From contig NZ_BMIB01000006.1 in assembly GCF_014641615.1 (NCBI RefSeq), positions 310,001 through 374,000 on the forward strand: DNA of 64,000 bases. Reading direction: 5' to 3'. Source of the stretch: Filimonas zeae. GTDB lineage: Bacteria > Bacteroidota > Bacteroidia > Chitinophagales > Chitinophagaceae. Within the stretch, counting starts at the first letter, position 1. Each line of letters starts with the position of its first letter. Position numbers and translations under genes: made by a program. Below the pieces are notes generated by a model. The model ran no database searches and was not told the origin of the DNA. It saw only the letters and a program-made list of their open reading frames with translations. This document shows positions 16,884-25,020 of this stretch, one piece after another.

Positions 16884-18191
16884 ATGGCTTCATTTGAAGT
16901 AAAGGGCGGCAAAAAGCTGCAGGGTACCATTGTGCCCCAGGGTGCCAAAAACGAGGCGCTCCAGATTATATCTGCAGTACTACTAACCCCCGAACCCGTT
17001 ACCATTGAAAATATTCCCGACATCCTCGATGTTAATCTGCTGATTGAACTGTTGCAGGATATGGGTGTAAAAGTGCAGCGCCCCACCAGAAGTACCTGCA
17101 TTTTTACCGCCGACGCAGTAAATGTTGAATATCTTTCCTCAGACGATTTTCGCCAGAAAGGTGGCCGTTTGCGCGGAAGTGTTATGATAGCCGGCCCTAT
17201 GCTGGCCCGCTTTAAAAAGGCATTTATTCCCAAACCGGGTGGTGATAAAATTGGTCGCCGCAGACTGGATACGCACATTATTGGCTTTGAAAAACTGGGA
17301 GCCCGTTTTGATTATCATGATGAGCAGGGCTTTTTTCAGTTAACCACACCCCGTTTAAAAGGCACTTATATGCTTTTAGACGAGCCTTCCGTTACCGGCA
17401 CCGCCAATATTGTAATGGCAGCCGTAATGGCAGAAGGCACCACTACCATTTACAACGCCGCCTGCGAACCTTATGTGCAGCAGTTATGCCGCATGTTAAA
17501 CAGCATGGGCGCTAACATAACCGGCATAGGCAGTAACATGCTTACCATTAAGGGCGTAGATGCACTGGGTGGAACTACCCATCGCATTTTACCGGATATG
17601 ATTGAGGTGGGTAGCTTTATTGGTATGGCTGCTATGACGCAGAGCGATATTCTGATTCAGGGAGCAGGCATTGAACACCTGGGCGTTATTCCTGAAAAGT
17701 TTCGTCAGCTGGGTATTCAGCTGGAAATTAAAGGCGATGATATTCATATTCCCGCTCAGGATAAATATGAAATCACCACTTTCCTGGATGGTTCCGTACT
17801 TACCGTTTATGATCACCCCTGGCCAGGCTTTACCCCGGATTTAATCAGCATTATGCTGGTAGTTGCCACCCAGGCAGTAGGCAGTGTATTGATTCACCAG
17901 AAGATGTTTGAAAGCCGTTTGTTTTTTGTAGACAAACTGATAGATATGGGCGCTCAGATTATTCTGTGCGATCCGCACCGTGCCACCGTAATTGGGCTGG
18001 GACGTAAACACCCACTCCGTGGCATTACCATGAGCAGCCCGGATATACGCGCCGGCCAGGCGTTGTTGATTGCCGCCCTGAGTGCAGAAGGCAACAGCAT
18101 TATCCAGAATATTGAGCAGATTGATCGCGGTTACCAATACATTGACCAGCGATTAAATGCACTGGGAGCAGAAATAAGAAGAATCCCTTAG
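16884..18191 (+). CDS. murA: UDP-N-acetylglucosamine 1-carboxyvinyltransferase, Asp-type active site
   Basis: Transfers enolpyruvate from phosphoenolpyruvate to UDP-GlcNAc, the first committed step of peptidoglycan synthesis in the cytoplasm. The 435-residue length is normal. AKNEAL (Lys22-Asn23) is the conserved substrate-binding pair, and the inside-out barrel repeats such as MIEVGSFIGMAAM and the C-terminal IIQNIEQIDRGY are present. The loop that carries the catalytic Cys in E. coli MurA (Cys115) reads PGGDKIGRRR here, with Asp at residue 121 (codon GAT at 17244-17246). Cys-to-Asp enzymes, known from mycobacteria and chlamydiae, are active but intrinsically fosfomycin resistant. It follows the DUF4290 gene closely and is probably co-transcribed. 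Confidence 0.95.
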   Translation: MASFEVKGGKKLQGTIVPQGAKNEALQIISAVLLTPEPVTIENIPDILDVNLLIELLQDMGVKVQRPTRSTCIFTADAVNVEYLSSDDFRQKGGRLRGSVMIAGPMLARFKKAFIPKPGGDKIGRRRLDTHIIGFEKLGARFDYHDEQGFFQLTTPRLKGTYMLLDEPSVTGTANIVMAAVMAEGTTTIYNAACEPYVQQLCRMLNSMGANITGIGSNMLTIKGVDALGGTTHRILPDMIEVGSFIGMAAMTQSDILIQGAGIEHLGVIPEKFRQLGIQLEIKGDDIHIPAQDKYEITTFLDGSVLTVYDHPWPGFTPDLISIMLVVATQAVGSVLIHQKMFESRLFFVDKLIDMGAQIILCDPHRATVIGLGRKHPLRGITMSSPDIRAGQALLIAALSAEGNSIIQNIEQIDRGYQYIDQRLNALGAEIRRIP

Positions 18192-18227
18192 TAATTGTAA
18201 TTACACACCGTACCAACAGAGATAAGC

Positions 18228-18812
18228 ATGGAAAAGACGACAATACTGGAAGAACTGGTAAAAAACCGCCGCAGCGTAAAACCCGCTGTGATGAACGGAC
18301 AGAAAATAGCTGATAACGAAATACATGAATTACTGGAGCTGGCAGACTGGGCACCTACCCATGCCCGCACAGAGCCATGGCGTTTTGTGGTGTACTCAGG
18401 CGAAGCAGTAGCCCGCTTTTGTGCCGACCATGCCAACCTGTATAAAGAAAATACCCCCGCAGAGCGTTTTGCGCAGGGTACATTTGATAACCTTACCAAT
18501 ATGGGTAACAACCTGTCGCACATTATAGCAGTATACATGAAGCGTGGCAGCAACCCCAATATTCCGGTACTGGAAGAAATAGCAGCCACTGCCTGCGCCG
18601 TACAGAACGTACTGCTGGGTGCGGAAGCAAGAGGTATTTCTGTTTTATGGAGCACCGGCGGTATGACGCTGAAGCCCGCCATGAAGCAGTATTTTGAACT
18701 GGGTGAAGAAGATACTGTTATGGGCCTGTTATACATGGGTTACAGCAGCGAAACCGGTAAACCCGGCCAACGCAATACCCCGCTGGAGCAAAAAATACAA
18801 TGGTTTTCCTAG
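18228..18812 (+). CDS. Nitroreductase family protein (YdjA-like)
   Basis: A 194-residue FMN-dependent oxidoreductase fold. The N-terminal RRSVKPAVMNGQKI, WAPTHARTEPWRFVVYSG and the later ISVLWSTGGM and VMGLLYMGY patterns match the short YdjA-type nitroreductases. The conserved Arg pair near the N-terminus contacts FMN phosphate in this family. It uses NAD(P)H to reduce an unknown substrate. It lies 36 nt after murA on the same strand and ends at a strong terminator, so it may be the last gene of the murA transcript. Confidence 0.88.
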   Translation: MEKTTILEELVKNRRSVKPAVMNGQKIADNEIHELLELADWAPTHARTEPWRFVVYSGEAVARFCADHANLYKENTPAERFAQGTFDNLTNMGNNLSHIIAVYMKRGSNPNIPVLEEIAATACAVQNVLLGAEARGISVLWSTGGMTLKPAMKQYFELGEEDTVMGLLYMGYSSETGKPGQRNTPLEQKIQWFS

Positions 18813-18837
18813 GTTAGCTATCAACACACTATCATAT

Positions 18838-18873
18838 AAAAATCCCGTAAGAATGTGTTCTTATGGGATTTTT
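18838..18873 (+). terminator. Intrinsic terminator after the nitroreductase gene
   Basis: A long stem, AAAAATCCCGTAAGAA against TTCTTATGGGATTTTT, with one G-T wobble and a TGTG loop, ends in a T-rich tail (TTTTTCTTTTTC). It lies 26 nt after the nitroreductase stop. Confidence 0.85.
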
Positions 18874-18901
18874 CTTTTTCGGGCGTAAGGGTAAATAAAC
18901 A

Positions 18902-18950
18902 GGTTGTTGTCTTATCATAAACCGGCCGGTTTTGACAAAAGACTACAACC
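18902..18950. promoter_or_regulatory. Large interrupted palindrome abutting the TonB receptor start codon
   Basis: GGTTGTTGTCTT (18902-18913) pairs with AAGACTACAACC (18939-18950) with one mismatch. The centre AAACCGGCCGGTTT (18919-18932) is a perfect 14-bp palindrome. Only a short internal loop separates the two paired parts. The right arm ends at the base before the ATG at 18951. It may be a dyad operator or, as RNA, a hairpin that occludes the ribosome-binding region. Confidence 0.55.
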
Positions 18951-21311
18951 ATGAAATTGATAAAATTATCTCTGATAACCGCATGTCTGCTGATGCAGAT
19001 AGCGTATGCGCAATCCTTTAAGCAGTCAGTCAAAGGCCGTGTAACAGACGCAGAATCTCAACAGCCGCTGAGTGGTGTTACCATTGTGTTTTCGCCCGGT
19101 AATATTCGTGCCGTTACAGACAGTACAGGTACTTATCATATTGCCGGTTTACCTACCGGCAGATATAGTATTCAATATTCTATTGCCGGTTATGAACTGC
19201 AAACCCTATCTGATATAGTAATAGTTTCCGGTAAAGAACTGGAACAAAACGTACTGCTACGCGAAGGATTTAAAAACCTTACTGCCGTTACCGTACAATC
19301 TGGCCGTAACGGAAGAAAACCATTGAACGAGTTTGCGGCCGTAAGCGCCCGCTCGTTTAGCATGGAAGAAACCAAACGTTACCCCGCCGCCTTCTCTGAC
19401 CCTGCGCGTATGATTATGAACTTTCCGGGTGTAAGCGCGGGGTTCGACGGTAGCAATGAAATACTGGTAAGGGGTAACTCTCCGCAGGGCGTATTGTGGA
19501 AACTGGAAGGCATTGAAATACCCACGCCTAACCACTTTGCTACGCTTGGTTCCACCGGTGGCCCCATAAGTATGTTCAGCAGTAATGTAATAGGTAAATC
19601 AGATTTTTACACCGGCGCCTTTCCGGCCGATATGGGTAATGCTACTTCTGCCGTGTTTGATATTAATTACCGCGATGGCAATAAAGACAAAAGAGAATAC
19701 ACCGCACAGGTAGGCTTTCTGGGTGTGGAGTTGGGTGCTGAAGGGCCGCTGAATAAAAGCAAAACAGCTTCTTACCTCATTAACTATCGTTACAGCACAC
19801 TGGCTCTGCTTAAAAACTTTATTGGTCTGGAGCAGGCACCTAAATACCAGGATTTGTCTTTTAAGTTTAAATGGAATACCCGCAAAGCAGGCACCTTTAC
19901 CCTGTTTGGTTTGGGTGGGTACGACAGCTATATTAATGATCCGGAAAAAGACAGCACCAAATGGAACAGCTATGATAAGCGGAATGTGTATGCAGATGGT
20001 AATTCCAAAACAGGCGTAATAGGTTTGTCACATCAGTTCTTCCTGCACCGCAATGCTTATATCAAAACCGTGATATCTGCTTCCTACTACCGGTATGGTC
20101 AGGAGCTGGACACCTTAAACCCTGCTGCCGGATACGCACGTGTACCCAGCGGTACGGAACATTCTGCCGATAAAGCTTTCCGCGTTTCCTCCTTCTATAA
20201 CTACAAAATAGATCCACGTAATACCATAAGGGCAGGTATTATAGCCCAGGAGTTACGGTACGATGCCTCTAACCGCTATTATGATCTGGAAGAGCAGCAG
20301 TGGAAACAGGTATTACAGGGAAGTGGAAGCACACAGTTTTATCAGAGCTATATTCAGTGGAAGTATCGCCTTACCAACCGGCTTACTATAAACACAGGCC
20401 TGCACAACAGTTACCTGGCCCTGAATAAAAAGCAAAGCCTGGAGCCGCGCCTCTCTGCCAGTTATACTACGGGTAATGATGTGTTTAGCCTGGCAGCCGG
20501 TATGCACAGCAAGCCCCAGCATATTTCTACCTATATGTTTCAAAACTCCGGAGAGAACGATAAGCATACCCAGCCCAACAAAAATCTGGATATGACGCGT
20601 GCTGTACATCTCGTAGCAGGGTATGAACACACCTTTACCCGCTTAAACCTTACTGCCAAAGCAGAACTTTATTACCAGCACCTGTACCATGTACCTGTGG
20701 AGCAGGATGGAAAGAATGGGTTTTCTACTGTAAACATGCTGGATATGTACGATCTGATTGATAAAAACGCACTGGTAAGCACCGGTAAAGGCAGAAACTA
20801 TGGTGTTGACTTTAGCCTGGAAAAGCCATTTGCCCGTAATTACTACATCATCTCTGCCCTGTCTGTTTACCAGTCTAAATTCACTGATTTCTATGGTAAA
20901 GAATACGATACCCGGTTTGCCCGCAACTACTCCCTCAACATTATCTGGGGTAAAGAATGGCAGCTGCGTAACAGCAACAAAACCATAGGCATCAGTGGCA
21001 AGGTGTTGTCCAGTGGTGGTATTAAAAACTCTGTAATTGATGTGGCAGCTTCTATGCAATCCGGAAAAGAAGAATACGTTCCCGGCAGCTATTTTAGTGA
21101 AAGAGGACCCGGCTATTTCCGTATGGACTGGAATGCCTATTATCGCAAAGACAAAAAGAGATCAACACACACCTTAACGCTGGAAATTCAGAATATCACT
21201 AACCGGGAAAACTTTTACCGCTACTATTTTGATGCAAGAACCGGTGAGCAGAAAAGAATGAACCAGCTGGGGCTTTTTCCTAATTTGAGCTATAAAATTC
21301 AGTTTCATTAA
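18951..21311 (+). CDS. TonB-dependent outer-membrane receptor with N-terminal carboxypeptidase-regulatory-like domain
   Basis: A 786-residue receptor. Residues 1-21 are a signal peptide (ending IAYAQ). A CarboxypepD_reg-like beta sandwich follows (about 26-105, with VKGRVTDAESQQPLSGVTI). The plug includes ILVRGNSPQGVLWKLEGIEIP and GGPISMFSSNVI, and a long beta barrel runs to the C-terminus. It lacks an STN signalling domain. It probably imports a siderophore, metal complex or oligosaccharide using TonB energy; the substrate is not evident. It is the first gene of a four-gene row with an ECF sigma factor, a FecR-type anti-sigma and an STN/surface-repeat protein, and lies directly behind a large palindrome. 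Confidence 0.92.
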   Translation: MKLIKLSLITACLLMQIAYAQSFKQSVKGRVTDAESQQPLSGVTIVFSPGNIRAVTDSTGTYHIAGLPTGRYSIQYSIAGYELQTLSDIVIVSGKELEQNVLLREGFKNLTAVTVQSGRNGRKPLNEFAAVSARSFSMEETKRYPAAFSDPARMIMNFPGVSAGFDGSNEILVRGNSPQGVLWKLEGIEIPTPNHFATLGSTGGPISMFSSNVIGKSDFYTGAFPADMGNATSAVFDINYRDGNKDKREYTAQVGFLGVELGAEGPLNKSKTASYLINYRYSTLALLKNFIGLEQAPKYQDLSFKFKWNTRKAGTFTLFGLGGYDSYINDPEKDSTKWNSYDKRNVYADGNSKTGVIGLSHQFFLHRNAYIKTVISASYYRYGQELDTLNPAAGYARVPSGTEHSADKAFRVSSFYNYKIDPRNTIRAGIIAQELRYDASNRYYDLEEQQWKQVLQGSGSTQFYQSYIQWKYRLTNRLTINTGLHNSYLALNKKQSLEPRLSASYTTGNDVFSLAAGMHSKPQHISTYMFQNSGENDKHTQPNKNLDMTRAVHLVAGYEHTFTRLNLTAKAELYYQHLYHVPVEQDGKNGFSTVNMLDMYDLIDKNALVSTGKGRNYGVDFSLEKPFARNYYIISALSVYQSKFTDFYGKEYDTRFARNYSLNIIWGKEWQLRNSNKTIGISGKVLSSGGIKNSVIDVAASMQSGKEEYVPGSYFSERGPGYFRMDWNAYYRKDKKRSTHTLTLEIQNITNRENFYRYYFDARTGEQKRMNQLGLFPNLSYKIQFH

Positions 21312-21325
21312 AAACAGCAGCATTC

Positions 21326-21898
21326 ATGGAATTGAGTTCCGGTGTAATACAAATGGTAAAGGCGCAGGATGAACAGGCGTTTGAACAGCTTTTTAGAACC
21401 TACTTTAAAAGCCTACACTCCTATGCTTTTACCATACTCAACAGCGAAGCAGTTGCCGAAGAAATGGTACAACAGGTTTTTTATAAGTTATGGGAGAAGA
21501 AAGAACAAATGGATGTTCATACTTCTGTAAAGGCTTATCTGTACAGGGCTGTACATAACGAAAGCCTTAACTACCTGAAACACCACACCATTAAAAGTAA
21601 ACATCAAACATATGCCATGCAACAGCAGCAGAACAACTACGAACACAGTGCAGGAGAAAAGCTGGCAGGCAGGGAACTGGAACAACAGATAAGGCAGGCC
21701 CTGAACGATCTTCCGGAACAATGCCGCACTATATTTCAACTCAGCCGGTATGAAGAACTGAAGTACCGGGAAATTGCCGATCAGCTGGGGTTATCTATTA
21801 AAACAGTAGAAGCCCAGATGGGTAAGGCGCTTAAATTACTTCGTCTTAAACTGGCCGATTTTCTGGCAATTATGCTCACCATTTTGTTGTACCGTTAA
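21326..21898 (+). CDS. ECF RNA polymerase sigma factor (FecI-like)
   Basis: A 190-residue sigma-70 factor of the extracytoplasmic-function type. Region 2 includes AFEQLFRTYFKSLHSYAFTIL and AEEMVQQVFYKLWEKK; region 4 includes LPEQCRTIFQLSRYEELKY and the helix-turn-helix REIADQLGLSIKTVEAQM. It is expected to direct RNA polymerase to target promoters when released by the adjacent FecR-like protein. The C-terminus is unusually hydrophobic (LADFLAIMLTILLYR). It starts 15 nt after the TonB receptor stop and 11 nt before fecR, so the three are probably one transcript. Confidence 0.93.
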   Translation: MELSSGVIQMVKAQDEQAFEQLFRTYFKSLHSYAFTILNSEAVAEEMVQQVFYKLWEKKEQMDVHTSVKAYLYRAVHNESLNYLKHHTIKSKHQTYAMQQQQNNYEHSAGEKLAGRELEQQIRQALNDLPEQCRTIFQLSRYEELKYREIADQLGLSIKTVEAQMGKALKLLRLKLADFLAIMLTILLYR

Positions 21899-21908
21899 TA
21901 CCTGCTTT

Positions 21909-22904
21909 ATGAACACAGAAATGAATGAACAAACCGATATACTGCTGGTAAAATACATGCTGGGTGAAGCAACGCCGGAAGAACAACAGCAGGTACAACA
22001 ATGGCTGCATGAAAACACAGCCAACCAACAATACTATCTGCAGCTGGAAACCATATGGCAGCAAAGCAAGCAGCTGCAAGCCAAAAGCACCGTTAACGAA
22101 GAAGAGGCATGGAAACGTTTTCAGCAAAAGAAAGCAGCCGGTGGTTTTGAAACTGCTGCGGTTCGCACGTTGCCTGTTAAACAATCGCGCCGCAGGCTTT
22201 TCATTGCCGCCGCTGCTGCCATTGCCATACTGGCTGTAGGCAGTTGGTTGCTTTTACTCAACAACTGGCCGGGAAGCAATACACAGCAGCTGATGGCTAA
22301 CAACAATGTACTATCCGACACCTTGCCTGATGGTTCTATTGTTACCCTGAATAAAAATGCCAGGATACGTTATGCCAAAACATTCCTCACCAACGCTACC
22401 CGGGAAGTGCAACTGGAAGGTGAAGCATTTTTTGATATAGCTCCGGACAGAAACAAACCCTTTATTATTAACGCCGGTGATGTGCATATAAAAGTAACCG
22501 GTACCTCTTTTAACGTTAAAAGCAGCAGCAAAGCAACCGAAGTAATTGTTGAAACGGGCTCTGTACAGGTTACCTATAACCAGCAGACCGTTCAGCTGGT
22601 AAAAAAAGAAAAAGCCATTGTAACAAAAACCGGCAGACAGCTGAATAAACAGCAGGATAGCAGTGCGCTGCACAATTACTATCGCACCGGGCAGTTTGTT
22701 TGTGAACACACACCACTGTATCAACTGGTTGATGTATTAAATGAAGCCTATAGCGCTGATATTATCATAAGCAATAGCGCCATCGCCAACCTCCCGTTAA
22801 CTACCACTTTTAACCAGGAATCGCTTGACACTGTGTTGTCCATCATTAGCAAAACCTTCAACATACAGGTGCTGAAGCAAAACAATCAAATAATACTAAA
22901 ATGA
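21909..22904 (+). CDS. FecR family anti-sigma factor
   Basis: A 331-residue single-pass inner-membrane protein. The cytoplasmic N-terminus (about 1-95) should bind the sigma factor and contains YMLGEATPEEQQQV. One membrane helix spans about 97-117. The periplasmic FecR domain (about 125-240, with LPDGSIVTLNKNARI and VQLEGEAFFDI) is followed by a DUF4974-type C-terminal domain (about 258-331), which resembles an STN fold. In this family the periplasmic part receives the signal from an outer-membrane STN domain. Here that domain is carried by the next gene, whose ATG overlaps this stop codon by 4 nt (ATGA). Confidence 0.93.
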   Translation: MNTEMNEQTDILLVKYMLGEATPEEQQQVQQWLHENTANQQYYLQLETIWQQSKQLQAKSTVNEEEAWKRFQQKKAAGGFETAAVRTLPVKQSRRRLFIAAAAAIAILAVGSWLLLLNNWPGSNTQQLMANNNVLSDTLPDGSIVTLNKNARIRYAKTFLTNATREVQLEGEAFFDIAPDRNKPFIINAGDVHIKVTGTSFNVKSSSKATEVIVETGSVQVTYNQQTVQLVKKEKAIVTKTGRQLNKQQDSSALHNYYRTGQFVCEHTPLYQLVDVLNEAYSADIIISNSAIANLPLTTTFNQESLDTVLSIISKTFNIQVLKQNNQIILK

Positions 22905-24538
22905 TCTTCCGATATATACTGGGGCTGCTGTTACTAGTAAGCAGCCAAACAGCCGCACAATCTATGTTGCAGCTGCCTGTAACCGTACAGGCCCATAATC
23001 AGCCACTGGGCAAAGTGCTGGATACCATCAGCAAACAAGGGCGGTTTGTTTTCTCTTACAACAGCACGCTTATAAAAACGGACAGTCTTATTACGTTGTC
23101 TTTAAAAAATAAAACGGTGAAGCAGATACTGGACGTATTGTTTAATGAAACACTACAGTACACCCCTTCCGGCAATTACCTGATATTACAGAAAGCAGAT
23201 TTTCCGGTAAACACCACTACCTGGTATATCAGTGGCTATGTACAGGATGCAGTAACCGGTGAAAAAATAAACAATGCCAGTGTATACGAGCAAACACATC
23301 TGGTAGGTACTATTACTAACGAAGAAGGCTTTTTCCGGTTGCGGCTGAAGGAGAAGTATAAGTACCCGCCCACTATTGATATCAGCATCAGCCGTATTGC
23401 CTATGCAGATACTTCCGTTACCATTCACCCTGGTCAGGATAATCAGTTATCCATAGCCATAAAACCGGTAAGTGCTGAGTTAAGTCCGCTGGTTATCCGT
23501 TCTAAAATAGAAAAAGGATGGATGGCGCAGTTATTCATTACCCCGGCCCAGAGCATACAAAGCCTGAACCTGCGTAACTTTTTTGCAGACAAGCCTGTTC
23601 AGTTTTCACTCACCCCTGGCTTGGGCACGCATGGTAATATGAGTACACAGGTGGTAAATAAGTTTTCCTTTAATCTGCTGGGTGGATATACAGCAGGTAC
23701 CAAAGGATTAGAAATAGCAGGCCTGTTTAATATTAATAAAAAAGACGCCAGCTATGTACAGGTAGCCGGCCTGAGCAATACCGTTGGCAGAAAAATGACC
23801 GGCATGCAGGTAGCAGGTATTAATAACCATGTGGTAGATTCTGTTGTTGGCTTACAGGTAGGTGGCATTGTTAACACCACCGGCCCGGTAAAAGGGATGC
23901 AGGTAGCGGGCATTGCCAATATTACGGACAGTAATTTTACCGGCTTTCAGGTGGCGGGTATAGCCAATATAGTAAAGGGTGAAATGAATGGTTTTCAGGT
24001 AGCCGGCATTCTCAACCGTACCCGCCATATGAAAGGCTTTCAGGTGGGGCTGGTGAATTTGTCTGACACCCTCTCCGGTTACAGCCTGGCTTTACTTACC
24101 ATTACCAAAAACGGATACCACAAAATGCTGGTACATAACAGCTCTTTGCTGGATGTAAACTTTGCCTATAAAGCGGGTAGCAAAAAACTGTACAGTCTTA
24201 TTATGGGTGGTGCCAGCATGGGTAACGGCAGAAAGGTGTATGGCTATGGTTACGCATTAGGAACTGAAATTCCGGTTAGTAAAAAAGTAAGTTTTATACA
24301 GGAGCTGGCCAATCAGCACCTGTATAACGGTAGATGGCAGGAGATTTACAGTTACCGCCCGGCACTGCAATGGATGATAAATAAAAAGCTAAACCTGTAT
24401 GCAGGCCCGGTATTATATGTGGGTGATGTAAAAGCACCGTCTAAAGGCTACGGCAACATAGCACCGGATCATTCTCTGTTTTCCTCTAACGGAACATCGG
24501 GCTGGTTGGGATGGCAGGCAGGTATACAATTGTTTTAA
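22901..24538 (+). CDS. STN-domain protein with carboxypeptidase-regulatory-like domain, 16-residue surface repeats and barrel-like C-terminus
   Basis: A 545-residue protein. Residues 1-20 are a signal peptide (ending TAAQS). Residues about 24-98 form an STN (secretin/TonB N-terminal) domain (VTVQAHNQPLGKVLDTIS, ISKQGRFVFSYN). About 108-190 form a CarboxypepD_reg-like sandwich (YISGYVQDAVTGEKINNASV). Between about 265 and 390 there are eight repeats of the form G(M/F/L)QVAGIxN, beginning near 269, 285, 301, 317, 332, 348, 364 and 379, matching LA_2272-type surface-repeat proteins. The final ~150 residues alternate like beta strands and end in Phe (AGIQLF), as in outer-membrane proteins. No TonB plug or large barrel is present. 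Translational overlap with fecR suggests it acts with it, perhaps as a signal-transmitting partner of the anti-sigma factor. Confidence 0.85.
   Translation: MIFRYILGLLLLVSSQTAAQSMLQLPVTVQAHNQPLGKVLDTISKQGRFVFSYNSTLIKTDSLITLSLKNKTVKQILDVLFNETLQYTPSGNYLILQKADFPVNTTTWYISGYVQDAVTGEKINNASVYEQTHLVGTITNEEGFFRLRLKEKYKYPPTIDISISRIAYADTSVTIHPGQDNQLSIAIKPVSAELSPLVIRSKIEKGWMAQLFITPAQSIQSLNLRNFFADKPVQFSLTPGLGTHGNMSTQVVNKFSFNLLGGYTAGTKGLEIAGLFNINKKDASYVQVAGLSNTVGRKMTGMQVAGINNHVVDSVVGLQVGGIVNTTGPVKGMQVAGIANITDSNFTGFQVAGIANIVKGEMNGFQVAGILNRTRHMKGFQVGLVNLSDTLSGYSLALLTITKNGYHKMLVHNSSLLDVNFAYKAGSKKLYSLIMGGASMGNGRKVYGYGYALGTEIPVSKKVSFIQELANQHLYNGRWQEIYSYRPALQWMINKKLNLYAGPVLYVGDVKAPSKGYGNIAPDHSLFSSNGTSGWLGWQAGIQLF
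23705..24061 (+). repeat. Eight-copy coding repeat (about 47-48 nt period)
   Basis: Each unit encodes a GxQVAGIxN core followed by a variable 6-8 residues, giving a period of 15-16 codons. Cores such as CAGGTAGC(A/C/G)GG(T/C)AT are similar at DNA level, but units have diverged, so this is an old protein repeat rather than a recent slippage array. Confidence 0.7.
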
Positions 24539-24545
24539 AAGCAAA

Positions 24546-24569
24546 GGAGCCCGTTAAGGGCTCCCTTTT
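24546..24569. terminator. Bidirectional terminator between the STN protein and trxA genes
   Basis: GGAGCCC-GTTAA-GGGCTCC is a perfect 7-bp stem. It is followed by CTTTTC on the plus strand and preceded by AAAAGCAAA, which gives a T-rich tail on the minus strand. It lies between two convergent genes and can serve both. Confidence 0.8.
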
Positions 24570-24589
24570 CTGGTTTATATTCTTTGTAC

Positions 24590-24886
24590 TCACGCGTGCT
24601 GTTTAATAATCTGTTCCAGATTGTTTGCAGGTACTACGCCGCTTTGCCTCCACTTTACCTGCCCGTTTTTAAACAGTATCAGCGTAGGAACACCCTGAAT
24701 CTGGTAGGCATTGGCAGCGGCCGGATTTTTATCTACATCCACTTTTATAATAGTAGCATTGTCACCCACTTTGGCTTTCAGTTCGTCCAGAATGGGTTTC
24801 ATCATTTTGCAGGGGCCGCACCACTCTGCAAAAAAATCAACCAGTACAGGTTTATCGCTGTTAATCACCTCTGTAAACGTTGCCAT
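24590..24886 (-). CDS. trxA: Thioredoxin
   Basis: A 98-residue cytoplasmic thiol-disulfide reductant. It has the classical active site FFAEWCGPCKMMKP, the cis-proline region IQGVPTLILFKNG, and the usual length with no signal peptide. It is flanked downstream by a terminator shared with the convergent STN-protein gene. The gap to the CstB-like gene on the same strand is 134 nt and contains no gene. Confidence 0.95.
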   Translation of the reverse strand: MATFTEVINSDKPVLVDFFAEWCGPCKMMKPILDELKAKVGDNATIIKVDVDKNPAAANAYQIQGVPTLILFKNGQVKWRQSGVVPANNLEQIIKQHA

Positions 24887-25020
24887 ACAAAATCAGTTTT
24901 CAGGTTAAGTATTCACTTCTAACGTATCTCATTTCAGCCCAAAAGAACGTGCCAAAAACAAACCGCACCAGCAATAACGCAACACTTGCTCCAAAACGGC
25001 TAACAACGCTTACCCATGCA

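Noticed and set aside
16336..16897. Long open frames on both strands across the DUF4290 repeat region
   Set aside because: They are reading-frame shadows of the repeated GGN/NRN codons; the DUF4290 frame is clearly the real one.
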